Shown here one piece after another: positions 53,101 through 61,583 of a stretch of DNA of 64,000 bases. The notes under the pieces are model-generated. The model was not told the DNA's origin and made no database searches. It saw only the letters and a program-made list of their open reading frames with translations. The stretch spans positions 1,078,001 to 1,142,000 of the forward strand of contig NZ_CP147404.1 of assembly GCF_037201805.1 (NCBI RefSeq), written 5' to 3'. Source of the stretch: Bacillus sp. FJAT-52991. GTDB lineage: Bacteria > Bacillota > Bacilli > Bacillales > Domibacillaceae. The translations under genes were made by a program, and so were the position numbers. Each line of letters begins with the position of its first letter. Position 1 is the first letter of the stretch.

Positions 53101-53210
53101 TTGCTGTTATTGGGGGATTAATTTCGAGTACGTTTTTAACATTGTTTGTTATTCCAGTTGTCTATAGCTTCTTTGATCGAGAAACAAGACGAATGAATGA
53201 AAATAAGTGA
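50148..53210 (+). CDS. swrC: RND efflux transporter, SwrC/AcrB family
   Basis: 1020 residues. TM1 begins FSIKRPVFTTVIMFLVIILGVVSLLKIPLKLIPDINPP. Two large extracytoplasmic porter loops follow TM1 and TM7. TM4 carries the proton-relay GIGMLVDNAIVVIENIYRHL, and the second half repeats as GIVVNNAIVIVDYI. The layout and Gram-positive style match B. subtilis SwrC (YerP), which exports surfactin and other toxic compounds. No membrane-fusion protein or outer-membrane partner is encoded nearby, as expected for Gram-positives. The start is TTG at 50148 after GGAAAGGAG. Confidence 0.9.
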   Translation: MKISNFSIKRPVFTTVIMFLVIILGVVSLLKIPLKLIPDINPPIAVVVTSYEGASPTEVVEKVTKPLEESLSTLPGIKNITSTTREGSNLLLLEFSWSTKIDDIQSDVLQRIDRTPIPDGASKPQFFKFDPSQFPIIQLSLQSTDDKENLEKLASELEKDLATVEGVANVSVTGSLEEEIKIELNEEKLKKYNLAQSDVVQLIQANNISLPGDTVESDGMSLTTRIVSQLTSVDDIKQLVLTVNPLNGEEITVGDVASVELKEKDTGTITRANQNPAILLSVLQQADANTAEVSKQFQEKLNELLKEDRYKNIEADVLFDQGDYIRLSIGNIGSSLLLGGVFAMLVLFVFLRNVRSPLIIGVAIPYSVIVTFVLMYFADFDLNIMTLGALALGIGMLVDNAIVVIENIYRHLSMGKDSKQAARDGAKEVGGAITASTLTTVAVFLPVVFISGILGQIFKEFALTISFSLFASLVVALTVIPMMASRWLKAPEAKTQKEQTAAMSRFEKAVRWSLQHRFLVLAISFVLFIGGALGLKTVGSQFLPPTDEGFFNIRVELENGTALQETNRVIEAIEKELEKQKDVDVFVSLVGSTQEDSFRGTGSANVAELYVKLDPLEKRDRSVFAFVDDIKNDVITAAENVNKTAEVTFNLHSASGASPQTLTFNVRDVSKERLDQAVQEIETALKEIDEITEVTTNREETVKEIQINVDREKALAAGFAPAQIASIVNDATRGVIATQVINKDDEVQTVKVQYDQNVTKNIDNLKNLLVKTPSGNFMKLQDLADIQIQEGPVSIQRINQQEAVQFTTMYTSDTNLGEVSKKVDEKIAELDLSDETTITFSGDRDLLESSIDDMVMALLLAIVLIYIVMAAQYESFKYPFVIMFTVPLMVVGVSIALTVTRTPISIPAVIGILILAGIVVNNAIVIVDYIIQRKDRETNSHEAIVSAVKDRARPILMTSLTTILGLVPLAMGIGGGTEINQPMGIAVIGGLISSTFLTLFVIPVVYSFFDRETRRMNENK

Positions 53211-53219
53211 ACTTAGTGG

Positions 53220-53248
53220 TTTACAATCTCTCTAGTTTTTTTTATAAT
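53220..53248 (+). promoter_or_regulatory. sigma-A promoter of the ykoY leader
   Basis: TTTACA, 17 bp, TATAAT, located about 35 bp upstream of the riboswitch. Confidence 0.8.
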
Positions 53249-53282
53249 AAGAACACAGACAACTGAATCTTCGTTGACGTCA

Positions 53283-53425
53283 GTCAAAGGGGAGTAGCCG
53301 TTAGGTAGTCAAATACCTAGAACAAAGTCGTCATTTCATGGATTTTTATCCATCGGCTTTGTTGGCATGATAGAAGATCATGCTCAGCGAGACCTTTGCC
53401 CAAAAAGGCAAAGGTCTCGCTTTTG
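53283..53425 (+). ncRNA. yybP-ykoY manganese riboswitch
   Basis: The conserved 5' element TCAAAGGGGAGTAGC (53284-53298) begins the aptamer. A variable hairpin follows, then the CATCGGCTTTGTTGGCATGA stretch, and the 3' element CTCAGCGAGACCTTTGCC. This is the yybP-ykoY RNA, a Mn2+-sensing riboswitch, upstream of its namesake gene. The 3' element is also the 5' arm of a terminator, giving the switch. Confidence 0.92.
53388..53424 (+). terminator. terminator hairpin in the Mn riboswitch expression platform
   Basis: GCGAGACCTTTGCC pairs with GGCAAAGGTCTCGC around CAAAAA, followed by TTTTG. The 5' arm overlaps the aptamer's conserved GAGACC. In this class, metal binding would keep that arm sequestered and so allow read-through. 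Confidence 0.88.
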
Positions 53426-53471
53426 TTGTTTCGTGCCCATCATCAATAAACCATTGGAGGAGATTTAATTT

Positions 53472-54263
53472 ATGGATGTATCAATGTTACTCGAATACGG
53501 TTGGGTGTTGCTTGTTCTAGTCGTTCTAGAAGGAATTCTAGCTGCTGACAATGCTGTTGTTATGGCAGTTATGGTCAAGCACTTGCCAAAAAAAGAACAG
53601 AAAAAGGCATTATTTTACGGATTATTAGGTGCATTTATCTTCCGTTTTGTTTCTTTATTCCTTATTTCGTTTTTAGTGGATGTATGGCAGGTTCAAGCAA
53701 TTGGAGCGATTTATTTATTCTATATTTGTCTTAACCATCTATATAAAAATTGGAAGCATAAAAATGGTACCGAGAGTCATGAAGTCAAGGAAGCAAAAGG
53801 TTCTTCTTTCTGGGTAACCGTTTTGAAAGTAGAAGTGGCAGACATTGCGTTTGCGATTGACTCGATGCTTGCAGCCGTTGCCTTAGCTTTAACGCTACCA
53901 GCTGTTGGAACATTCGAAATCGGTGGAATCGATGGTGGTCAATTTATCGTGATGTTCCTTGGTGGCTTTATTGGAGTGGTCATTATGCGATTTGCGGCTA
54001 CTTGGTTTGTTCGTTTATTACAAAATTACCCTTCACTTGAAACGGCTGCTTTTTTAATTGTTGGTTGGGTAGGTGTGAAGCTAGCCGTCTTTACTTTAGC
54101 TCATCCTAAGGTCCATGTTCTTGATGAGCATTTCCCAGAATCCACTGGCTGGAAGCTAACTTTTTGGGGCGTGCTAATAGCTATTGCATTAGGAGGCTAC
54201 TTATTCGCCAAAAAGAAAGGTCCAGTAAGTGAACAAGTAAATGAACTTCATGCAAAAGAATAG
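53472..54263 (+). CDS. ykoY: TerC-family membrane protein YkoY (manganese-linked)
   Basis: 263 residues and about seven membrane segments. The TerC motifs are VVLEGILAADNAVVMAVMVKHLP and VEVADIAFAIDSMLAAVAL, with membrane-embedded acidic residues. YkoY/MeeF-type proteins are linked to Mn2+ export and metalation of exported proteins. The Mn riboswitch upstream is direct support. TGGAGGAG precedes the ATG. Confidence 0.93.
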   Translation: MDVSMLLEYGWVLLVLVVLEGILAADNAVVMAVMVKHLPKKEQKKALFYGLLGAFIFRFVSLFLISFLVDVWQVQAIGAIYLFYICLNHLYKNWKHKNGTESHEVKEAKGSSFWVTVLKVEVADIAFAIDSMLAAVALALTLPAVGTFEIGGIDGGQFIVMFLGGFIGVVIMRFAATWFVRLLQNYPSLETAAFLIVGWVGVKLAVFTLAHPKVHVLDEHFPESTGWKLTFWGVLIAIALGGYLFAKKKGPVSEQVNELHAKE

Positions 54264-54274
54264 TTAGTTTTTTA

Positions 54275-54322
54275 TAAGGGTGTGACGTCGAAAAGAATAG
54301 TTACTTTCAGCATCACACCCTT
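54275..54322 (+). terminator. terminator after ykoY
   Basis: AAGGGTGTGA and TCACACCCTT pair across a ~26-base loop, followed by TTTAC. Confidence 0.75.
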
Positions 54323-54332
54323 TTACTATGAA

Positions 54333-54381
54333 ATAAAAAAGAGCCAAGCATAACCACCGAGATAGTGGAGAGGCTTGGCTT
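54333..54381 (-). terminator. terminator of the minus-strand radical SAM gene
   Basis: On the minus strand AGCCAAGC pairs with GCTTGGCT, an inner CCAC/GTGG stem adds to it, and CTTTTTTATTT follows. Confidence 0.8.
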
Positions 54382-54394
54382 GTGTGAGACCTTT

Positions 54395-56146
54395 TTAATT
54401 AGCTTGTGTTAATTGGTTACGATCCATGAAAAAGGCCTGTGGTTGACCGCTAGAAGGTTCAAAGTAAACGATCAAATAATTATCTTGCTTTATCCACTGA
54501 CCATTCGTATAAAGCATGGTTAAGTCTTCAATGATTGTATGTTTATATAATTCTTTCTCCGTTAGACCAAGGGCAACAAAGTCATGACCGAGACGTTCAG
54601 GAGCTTGTAAAATCTCTTGATATAAAAGCGATCGATCTTTTTTATCAAGTGTTGGTGTCCACCAAGGCTTCCTAGGCTTGTAGCGTTGATTCAATAAATA
54701 ATCATATTTCATTAAGCTTTGAATATCGCTGAGGTTTGGAAGATTTGCGGCCATTAAAAACTGTAATAGCCGTTGAAATAAGTTCTCTAATTGATGACCG
54801 ATACGCTCCCAACCTTGTTGCTCCCAATAAGCACCGAAAGATTGAAAGAAGTCGAAAGGCGTTTCGAATGTATTGGTTACCAAGTATTCAATCGTCTCGT
54901 CCATTCGATGATCATTCCAATACTTCTCAAGCACATCTTCTACTTGTTTAATTTTCACCATATCAGCAAATGAGAGAATGTTATTTTGCAATATTTCGTA
55001 AGGCGCGTGATCCATATAGACGTAATCGTGATCCTTCGCTCGTAGTCGTAGTCCAGTTCCACGTAGCATCTTCAAAAACCCAAGCTGCAGTTCCTCAGGT
55101 CTTAAGGCAAACACATCATTAAAGGTTTGACGGAAAGAATGATAGTCTTCTTCAGGTAAGCCAGCAATTAAATCAAGATGCTGATCGATTTTTCCTCCTT
55201 CTTTCACCATTGTGACCGTTCTTGTAAGCTTGGACCAGTTTTGTTTGCGCATGACGAGCTCATTCGTTGCATCATTTGTGGATTGAACACCAATTTCAAA
55301 GCGGAACAGTCCGGTCGGGGCGTTTTCGTTTAAAAACTGGATGACTTCTGGGCGCATAATATCCGCTGTAATTTCAAATTGAAAGACGGTGCCTGGAAGA
55401 TGTTCATCAATTAGAAACTGGAACATCTCCATTGCATAGCTACGACTAATATTAAAGGTACGATCGACAAATTTAATTGTTTTTGCCCCGTGAGCCATTA
55501 AATAACGAATATCGTCTTTAATTTTTTCACGATTGAAATAACGAACTCCTACTTCAATAGATGATAGGCAAAATTGGCAGCGGAACGGACAGCCGCGACT
55601 CGTTTCAATATAAGTCACTCGCTTAGATAATTGAGCTCGATCCTCCTCAAAACGAAAAGGAGAGGGAAGTTCGCGCAAATCTAGCTTATTTCGTTGCGGG
55701 TTAATGATTGGTTTGTGATCCTGGCGATAACCAATGCCATGCACCTTGCTCCAATCCTTATCTCCGCTAATTTCATCAAGGAGCTGCTTAAAGGTTTCTT
55801 CTCCTTCCCCGATCACAATAAAGTCGGCTTCAGGAATGCGTTCTAGCCAGTAGGGAACATCGTAGCTAACTTCAGGACCTCCCAAAAGGATGATGGTTTG
55901 AGGTAAGACCTTTTTAATCATTTCAACCACTTTAATGGTCTCTTCAATGTTCCAAATGTAGCAGCTAAAACCTAAAACATCCGGCTGTTTTTTATAAAGA
56001 TCTGTTACAATATTGATAACAGGGTCTTTAATGGTATATTCTGCTAGCTCTACTTGATAATCGGGTTCAGCAAATGCTTTTAAACAACGAATTGCTAAGT
56101 TGGTATGAATGTATTTTGCATTTAATGTACTTATCGCTACTTTCAT
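54395..56146 (-). CDS. cobalamin-binding radical SAM protein with DUF4080
   Basis: 583 residues. An N-terminal B12-binding-like Rossmann domain (KVAISTLNAKYIHTNLAIRCLKAF, LLGGPEVSYDV, IGEGEETF) is followed by a radical SAM domain. Its [4Fe-4S] cysteines are Cys186, Cys190 and Cys193 in GCPFRCQFC, with FVDRTFN and DLIAGLPEEDY downstream. The C-terminal ~200 residues fit DUF4080. No His of a base-on B12 motif is obvious. The substrate is unknown; methylthiolation or methylation are family possibilities. It is single in its strand unit, ends at a terminator, and lies 15 bp downstream of the acyltransferase gene, so the two may be co-transcribed. Confidence 0.87.
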   Translation of the reverse strand: MKVAISTLNAKYIHTNLAIRCLKAFAEPDYQVELAEYTIKDPVINIVTDLYKKQPDVLGFSCYIWNIEETIKVVEMIKKVLPQTIILLGGPEVSYDVPYWLERIPEADFIVIGEGEETFKQLLDEISGDKDWSKVHGIGYRQDHKPIINPQRNKLDLRELPSPFRFEEDRAQLSKRVTYIETSRGCPFRCQFCLSSIEVGVRYFNREKIKDDIRYLMAHGAKTIKFVDRTFNISRSYAMEMFQFLIDEHLPGTVFQFEITADIMRPEVIQFLNENAPTGLFRFEIGVQSTNDATNELVMRKQNWSKLTRTVTMVKEGGKIDQHLDLIAGLPEEDYHSFRQTFNDVFALRPEELQLGFLKMLRGTGLRLRAKDHDYVYMDHAPYEILQNNILSFADMVKIKQVEDVLEKYWNDHRMDETIEYLVTNTFETPFDFFQSFGAYWEQQGWERIGHQLENLFQRLLQFLMAANLPNLSDIQSLMKYDYLLNQRYKPRKPWWTPTLDKKDRSLLYQEILQAPERLGHDFVALGLTEKELYKHTIIEDLTMLYTNGQWIKQDNYLIVYFEPSSGQPQAFFMDRNQLTQAN

Positions 56147-56161
56147 TGAATACTATTCTCC

Positions 56162-57193
56162 TTATTGCTTTTCTGAAATTTTTTGCGAATTAGATTTATT
56201 ATGAAAGATCTTTTTAAGCCGGGACCATTTTGTTTCAATAATTGGCTCAGTGATCGTTGTAATAACAGATGACGACAACAGCATCGTTAATAATAGAGAG
56301 ATTGTTAATAAGAAAATAATCGATTCTACCCCATCTTGAAAGTCGCTATCTCGAAAGCTTTTTATAATGAAGCCATGTAGTAAATACACATAAAGGGTGT
56401 TTTTCCCCCAATCGGTGAAAAAGAATTTTTTCTTTGGCACAAAAGCAAAGAAAGCGGCGATCATGATAAAGTTTAATACGTAAAGAATGGTTCGAATCAT
56501 CATTCCTTCCCCATTCGTCACTGCAAGATCAGCGTAGGAAATCGATCCGAAAAACCAATTAAAATCAAAATCTGGATGAGTATAAGCACCCAAAAAGATC
56601 AGTAGGGCACTTATTAGTAAGGCTATTTTCACTATTTTGTTTGATAGTAATTGGAAATGCTCCTTTTTCAAATAATAGCCGACTAAGAAAAACGGGAAAA
56701 ACACGAATGTACGTGCAAAGCTGAGAACCTCTAAGTCATTCTGTAGACAGTTAACAGCGATTCCAGCGATAAAGGCTAATGGCAGCAGGATAGGAGATGG
56801 AAATTTGATCCATTTCACTGAAATTAACAGTAAAATATTCCAAAAGAATAAGCTAAGCAAAAACCATAAAGACCAATGTGGAATCAGCAAATCGATTTCA
56901 AATGAACGGCTTTCATACAAATAAAAATAAAAGATAGAATAAATGATTTGGAATATAAAAAAGGGTAATAAAATCTTTTGTGCTATTTTTTTGACATATC
57001 CTTTTTTATAAAAGTTTTTCGCAAAAAAACCAGAGACTAATACAAACGCGGGCATATGAAACAAATAAATGCTCGAGTATAAAGCGAAAATAAGTGGATC
57101 ATCGCTAATATACGAGCGAAGAAAATGACCAAAAACGACAAAGAAAATTAAAATGAACTTGGCATTGTCAAAGTAATAATCCCTTTTAGACAT
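56162..57193 (-). CDS. acyltransferase family 3 membrane protein
   Basis: 343 residues and ten membrane segments. The family start is RDYYFDNAKFILIFFVVFGHFL (with the conserved His in FGH), then FHMPAFVLVSGFFAKNF. This family O-acetylates sugars or surface polymers. It resembles B. subtilis YkrP, which also lies near a sporulation kinase and ogt; the comparison is from memory. AAAAGGGGATG precedes the ATG. It lies directly upstream of the radical SAM gene on the same strand. Confidence 0.85.
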   Translation of the reverse strand: MSKRDYYFDNAKFILIFFVVFGHFLRSYISDDPLIFALYSSIYLFHMPAFVLVSGFFAKNFYKKGYVKKIAQKILLPFFIFQIIYSIFYFYLYESRSFEIDLLIPHWSLWFLLSLFFWNILLLISVKWIKFPSPILLPLAFIAGIAVNCLQNDLEVLSFARTFVFFPFFLVGYYLKKEHFQLLSNKIVKIALLISALLIFLGAYTHPDFDFNWFFGSISYADLAVTNGEGMMIRTILYVLNFIMIAAFFAFVPKKKFFFTDWGKNTLYVYLLHGFIIKSFRDSDFQDGVESIIFLLTISLLLTMLLSSSVITTITEPIIETKWSRLKKIFHNKSNSQKISEKQ

Positions 57194-57345
57194 TGTGCAT
57201 CCCCTTTTGAAGTAATTACTCTGTATGGTTGATAGGTCTTGAATCTTTCATTCATGTCTATGACAATGAAATGATAAACATATCATAGCATTATACATGA
57301 TTTTTATTTCGTCTGCTAATACAAACTCAAAAAGGAGCGTGAAAC

Positions 57346-57828
57346 ATGAAGAAATTATTTACATATATGGAGAGTCCAATTGGTCCTTTATCCATTGTGA
57401 GAAATGAAAAAGGTATTTGTGCGATACAATTTTTGATATTGGAGGAAGAAGAGGCAATGGACTTTCAGCCGAGCGACTCATTATTAATGGAGGCCGTTCG
57501 TCAATTGGAGGAATATTTCCAACAAAGCCGTACAAGCTTTGAGTTGCCAGTAGATATACAGGGAACAGATTTTCAACAGTCTGTCTGGGATGCTTTACGA
57601 CATATTCCTATTGGCGAAACGCGATCCTATAGTGAAATTGCTGAGCAAATTGACAATAAAAAAGCGGTTCGTGCTGTAGGGCAGGCGAATAAGGCTAATC
57701 CTGTTCCTATTATCATTCCGTGTCATCGAGTCATCGGAAAAAATCAATCCTTAACAGGTTATGCTGGAAAAGAGATTGACAAAAAAAGAAAGTTGCTCAA
57801 AATAGAAGGGGTTTTATCCAAACAATGA
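57346..57828 (+). CDS. ogt: methylated-DNA--[protein]-cysteine S-methyltransferase
   Basis: 160 residues. The active-site motif IIIPCHRVIG contains the acceptor Cys126. The DNA-binding HTH reads GETRSYSEIAEQIDNKKAVRAVGQANKANP. It repairs O6-alkylguanine by irreversible self-alkylation. AAAAAGGAGCG precedes the ATG. Its sequence has no Ada-type regulatory domain. Confidence 0.95.
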   Translation: MKKLFTYMESPIGPLSIVRNEKGICAIQFLILEEEEAMDFQPSDSLLMEAVRQLEEYFQQSRTSFELPVDIQGTDFQQSVWDALRHIPIGETRSYSEIAEQIDNKKAVRAVGQANKANPVPIIIPCHRVIGKNQSLTGYAGKEIDKKRKLLKIEGVLSKQ

Positions 57829-57831
57829 TTG

Positions 57832-57873
57832 AAGAGGGTGTCTCAGAAGCCAAATGGCTTGAGACACCCTCTT
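57832..57873. terminator. bidirectional terminator between ogt and the kinD-like gene
   Basis: AAGAGGGTGTCTCA pairs perfectly with TGAGACACCCTCTT, with an inner AAGCC/GGCTT stem. The structure lies between the two convergent stops. Confidence 0.85.
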
Positions 57874-57874
57874 A

Positions 57875-59368
57875 TCATTCATTAGGCGTTTGCAGTGGAA
57901 TAGAGATGCTAACGGTTGTACCAAAACCAAATTCACTTTCGATTTCAATCGTTCCATCAAAGGAGTCGATGATTCGTTTGCAAACAACTAGCCCTAGACC
58001 AGTGCCATCTTCTTTTGAGGTGAAGAACGGCTTAAATAACTGATCATGCTTTTCTTTTTCAATTCCCGGTCCATTGTCTGTAATAGATAACTGACAACTA
58101 TTTTCTCTTTTTAGTATCGTTAATCGTAGTTCGCCACCGTTACTCATAGCTTCAAATGCATTTTTTGTTAAATTCAAAATGACTTGTTTCATTTGATCAA
58201 CATTGACCTTTACCCAGATTTCTTGTTCAGGCAAAGTCACTTTATAGTCAACAGAGTATAAGTTAGCTTCCGAATAGATTAATGGATTTAAATCAAAAAT
58301 AATGTCTTTCATATCTACTACGCTAACTTTTTGGGCTGTTGGCTTTCCTAGTATTAACAGCTCGCTAACGATTTGATTAATACGTGCCACTTCTTTATTG
58401 ATCACGGAAAAATAAAATTCATCTTCCTGGTCATTATATTTTTCATTTAATAATTGAACAAGCCCTTTGATTCCAGTTAATGGATTTCTAATTTCATGAG
58501 CTGTACTTGCTGCTAATGTTCCAATTAGTTCTAATTTTTGGGACTCTTGTTGTAATCTTTCCATATTTGTTTGTCTTTTGAGCATGATATATTTAATGCA
58601 TAAATAAATAATGTGTAATACGACAATGAAAACGACCGCAAATAGCAAAGTATAGCCAATAAAGCTGTTCTTTTTTTGTTCGTCCGTTGAAATCACTAGA
58701 TTCCAAGGGAGCTGAGATAGTGGGTATTTAAGAGAAAGTTCGTCTTTTGAAGCTTCAGGTCTCTCGTTCACTGAAAATACGGGAACTTGTTTGGCGTTTT
58801 CAAAGAAAATCGAATGTTCAGGTGTCAGTACTCTCATAATATTTTTCATATAATCTAGACGAATATGAGAGACAATAATAGCTTCTACTTGTTCGTTTTT
58901 TAAGACAGGTGTAGCCACGGCAAGAACCGCCTGATTATTCGAAAGAGTTTCGACTTCATCGGACACAGCGGTATCTTTTGTTAATAACACTTCTTTAATA
59001 TATTGTTTATCTCTTAAATTGTATTGCTTTAAATAATCATTTGTTCCAACAAGTAAATCTCCCTCGAAATCGAGTAAATAAATACCCCCGTAACGAGGAT
59101 CTTGACTAGCCATTTTTTTCAATATGCTTTGTACTTTATCCAAATTATTTATTTCTTCTTCAATGCTAACGGCTAGTATATCTAAACTTATTTTTGTTTC
59201 ACTAATAAATTGATCCATTTGGTTTTTATGTAAACTGGCTACCCATTCTAGCTCTTCTTTATGCTGTTGATTAGCTCGGTTAGACAGAAAATCATAAAAG
59301 CCGATAACGGCTAGAATAGAGGGGAGAATAACGATAAAAATATATATAAATCTTTCATGTTTTTTCAT
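57875..59368 (-). CDS. kinD: sporulation sensor histidine kinase, KinD-like
   Basis: 497 residues. TM1 is at about 7-27. An extracytoplasmic Cache-type sensor domain follows (DPRYGGIYLLDFEGDLLVGTNDYLKQYNLRDKQYI; VETLSNNQAVLAVATPVL), and TM2 is at about 237-259. HisKA has His291 in LELIGTLAASTAHEIRNPLTGIKGLVQLL, followed by NLTKNAFEAM, DNGPGI and GTGLGLVVCKRI. The kinase core and sensor layout are very like B. subtilis KinD, which acts on Spo0F. There is no partner regulator adjacent. It is the second phosphorelay-type kinase in the window. Confidence 0.85.
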   Translation of the reverse strand: MKKHERFIYIFIVILPSILAVIGFYDFLSNRANQQHKEELEWVASLHKNQMDQFISETKISLDILAVSIEEEINNLDKVQSILKKMASQDPRYGGIYLLDFEGDLLVGTNDYLKQYNLRDKQYIKEVLLTKDTAVSDEVETLSNNQAVLAVATPVLKNEQVEAIIVSHIRLDYMKNIMRVLTPEHSIFFENAKQVPVFSVNERPEASKDELSLKYPLSQLPWNLVISTDEQKKNSFIGYTLLFAVVFIVVLHIIYLCIKYIMLKRQTNMERLQQESQKLELIGTLAASTAHEIRNPLTGIKGLVQLLNEKYNDQEDEFYFSVINKEVARINQIVSELLILGKPTAQKVSVVDMKDIIFDLNPLIYSEANLYSVDYKVTLPEQEIWVKVNVDQMKQVILNLTKNAFEAMSNGGELRLTILKRENSCQLSITDNGPGIEKEKHDQLFKPFFTSKEDGTGLGLVVCKRIIDSFDGTIEIESEFGFGTTVSISIPLQTPNE

Positions 59369-59523
59369 TGATTTTCGTCCTTTAAAAGAGTCATTCTCTT
59401 ATATTATAACAAAAAAATGATCATTTCCCGAAATAAGTTGTAGATAGGTGAAAATTCACATGAAATGATGGTTTAATTGAGAAAGAAAAACAAATAGCAA
59501 AGTGAACAGAAAGAAGGGATTAA

Positions 59524-61104
59524 ATGGATCACGTGAACATGATTATTATAGAAACAAGCGACCTGCATGGGGCAGTACTTCCTCTTCGTTATAGTTCGAA
59601 CACACCGGCTGATATTGGATTAGCTAAGCTCGCTTCCTATATGAAAAAGGTCAAGAAGGAGAACGAACATGTATTAGTCATCGATAATGGAGATTTTATG
59701 CAAGGCACACCTTTAGCTAGCTATTATTTTCATATGTTAAGGCAAGAGATTCATCCTATGATTGTGGGAATGAATCATCTAACGTATGATGTGGCTGTTT
59801 TAGGTAACCATGAATTTAATTATGGATTGGATATTTTAACAAAAGCAGCTGCTGATGCTACGTTTCCCTTTTTAAGCTGCAATATTTTAAATGGAGCGAC
59901 GGGCGATCCTTTCTTTGGTAAACCATATATTGTTAAAAAATTTTCAACAGGAATAAAAGCGGCTGTTCTCGGTGTAACCACCCACTACATTCCCAATTGG
60001 GAAAAGCCAGCGCATATTCAAGGACTTATGTTTAAAGATGCAGTTACGGCAACCTCTAAATGGGTTAAATATATTCGGGAAACAGAAAAACCAGATATTA
60101 TGATCGTTTCTTATCATGGCGGGTTTGAAATAGATCTAGCTACAGGTGAAAGCATTGAACCATTTGAAAAAGGAGAGAATCAAGCTTATCGTCTTTGCAC
60201 GGAGGTAGAAGGAATCGATGTATTGCTGACCGGTCATCAGCATCGCCAAGAACAGCAGATGGTCAATGGAGTAGCGATTGTTCAACCAGGGTATAATGGG
60301 GCAGCAATTGGTCGAGTGACAGCGGAGTTTGTGAAAGAGAAACATCAATATAAGCTACAACAAGTGATTCCTGAAACGATACTAGCGGCTGATTTAGAAA
60401 CCGATGAACGACTTGTAAACCTCATGGAACCTTATGAACAAGGAGCGCAAATGTGGTTAGATGAAGTGCTTGGTACGGTGGAAGGAGATATGCGCATTCA
60501 TGATCCTTTTCAAGCAAGATTAGTGGAGCATCCAATGATTGAATTGATTAATAAAGTACAGATGGAAGTAGCGAATGTCGACATTTCCAATACCGCTCTT
60601 TTTCACGACGATTCACCAGGTTTGCCTCAGAAAATCACAATGAGAGCGATTGTTTCCAATTATATTTATCCAAATTCGTTAATGGTGATAGAAGTAACAG
60701 GGGAGGAAATCAAACAGGCCTTAGAGCGTTCAGCCTCCTATTTTACTCTCATTGGTCAAAAGCCAGCTGTTAGTGAAGAGTTTTCACATCCTAAGCCCCA
60801 GCATTATAATTATGATATGTGGGAAGGGATTGAATACACGATCGACCTCACACGTTCACCCGGAAATCGAATAACAGAAGTGACGTATCATGGAGAGCCG
60901 CTTAAGTGTGATCAATCCTACAAAGTGGTTATGAATAACTACCGTGCAGGAGGGGGCGGGGATTACTTGATGTTTAAAGGAAAAAAGGTTATAAAGGAAA
61001 TACAAACCGATATGACGGAGCTTCTTTCCGCATATATTCGTCAACATGGAACGATCAAAGCAGAAGCCAATAACAATTGGAATGTTATTATTCCTTCAGT
61101 GTAA
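59524..61104 (+). CDS. 5'-nucleotidase / 2',3'-cyclic nucleotide phosphodiesterase family protein
   Basis: 526 residues. The metallophosphatase domain has ETSDLHG, DNGDFMQGTPLASY, GNHEFNYG, SYHGGFE and TGHQH, the full dimetal set. The C-terminal 5'-nucleotidase domain has NYRAGGGGDYLMF. Unusually for this family there is no signal peptide: the chain begins MDHVNMIIIETSDLHG, so a cytoplasmic enzyme is expected. The ATG follows AGAAAGAAGGG. A MarR gene lies 18 bp downstream and may be co-transcribed. Confidence 0.88.
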   Translation: MDHVNMIIIETSDLHGAVLPLRYSSNTPADIGLAKLASYMKKVKKENEHVLVIDNGDFMQGTPLASYYFHMLRQEIHPMIVGMNHLTYDVAVLGNHEFNYGLDILTKAAADATFPFLSCNILNGATGDPFFGKPYIVKKFSTGIKAAVLGVTTHYIPNWEKPAHIQGLMFKDAVTATSKWVKYIRETEKPDIMIVSYHGGFEIDLATGESIEPFEKGENQAYRLCTEVEGIDVLLTGHQHRQEQQMVNGVAIVQPGYNGAAIGRVTAEFVKEKHQYKLQQVIPETILAADLETDERLVNLMEPYEQGAQMWLDEVLGTVEGDMRIHDPFQARLVEHPMIELINKVQMEVANVDISNTALFHDDSPGLPQKITMRAIVSNYIYPNSLMVIEVTGEEIKQALERSASYFTLIGQKPAVSEEFSHPKPQHYNYDMWEGIEYTIDLTRSPGNRITEVTYHGEPLKCDQSYKVVMNNYRAGGGGDYLMFKGKKVIKEIQTDMTELLSAYIRQHGTIKAEANNNWNVIIPSV

Positions 61105-61122
61105 AGAAATGAGTGGGGAAAT

Positions 61123-61566
61123 ATGTATAATGAAAAAAGTAAGCAATCTTTAAAACTATTTATTGTGTTATCAAGGGCAACGAAAGTCATAAATGAACAG
61201 GTAAATGAATATATTTATGAGTCAGGATTAAATCCGACAGAGTTTGCTGTGCTGGAACTGTTATATCATAAAGGGCCTCAGCCGTTGCAGCAAATTGGCA
61301 ATAAGATTTTAATGGCCAGCGGAAGTATTACATATGTTGTTGACAAGCTTGAGAAGAAAAACTTGCTTGTTCGTAAAGCTAATGAGAAGGATCGCCGGGT
61401 TATTCATGCCGAAATAACAGATCAAGGTAGAGTATTTATTGACGAAATTTTCCCGCAACATGAAGAAAATATTCATCAATTAATGGACGTGTTGTCAGAA
61501 GAAGAAAAAGAGACGGTGATTACTTTAATACGAAAGCTAGGAGTGTCTATTAAAGATTTATCGTGA
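61123..61566 (+). CDS. MarR-family regulator, MhqR-like
   Basis: 147 residues, winged-helix MarR. SLKLFIVLSRATKVINEQVNEYIYESGLNPTEFAVLELLYHKGPQPLQQIG and DRRVIHAEITDQG are very like B. subtilis MhqR, the repressor of quinone-responsive genes, as I remember it. Neither mhqA nor mhqNOP is adjacent. It follows the nucleotidase gene by 18 bp and precedes the M3 peptidase by 17 bp, so the three may form one operon. Confidence 0.82.
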   Translation: MYNEKSKQSLKLFIVLSRATKVINEQVNEYIYESGLNPTEFAVLELLYHKGPQPLQQIGNKILMASGSITYVVDKLEKKNLLVRKANEKDRRVIHAEITDQGRVFIDEIFPQHEENIHQLMDVLSEEEKETVITLIRKLGVSIKDLS

Positions 61567-61583
61567 GAAAGAGGGGGATTATA

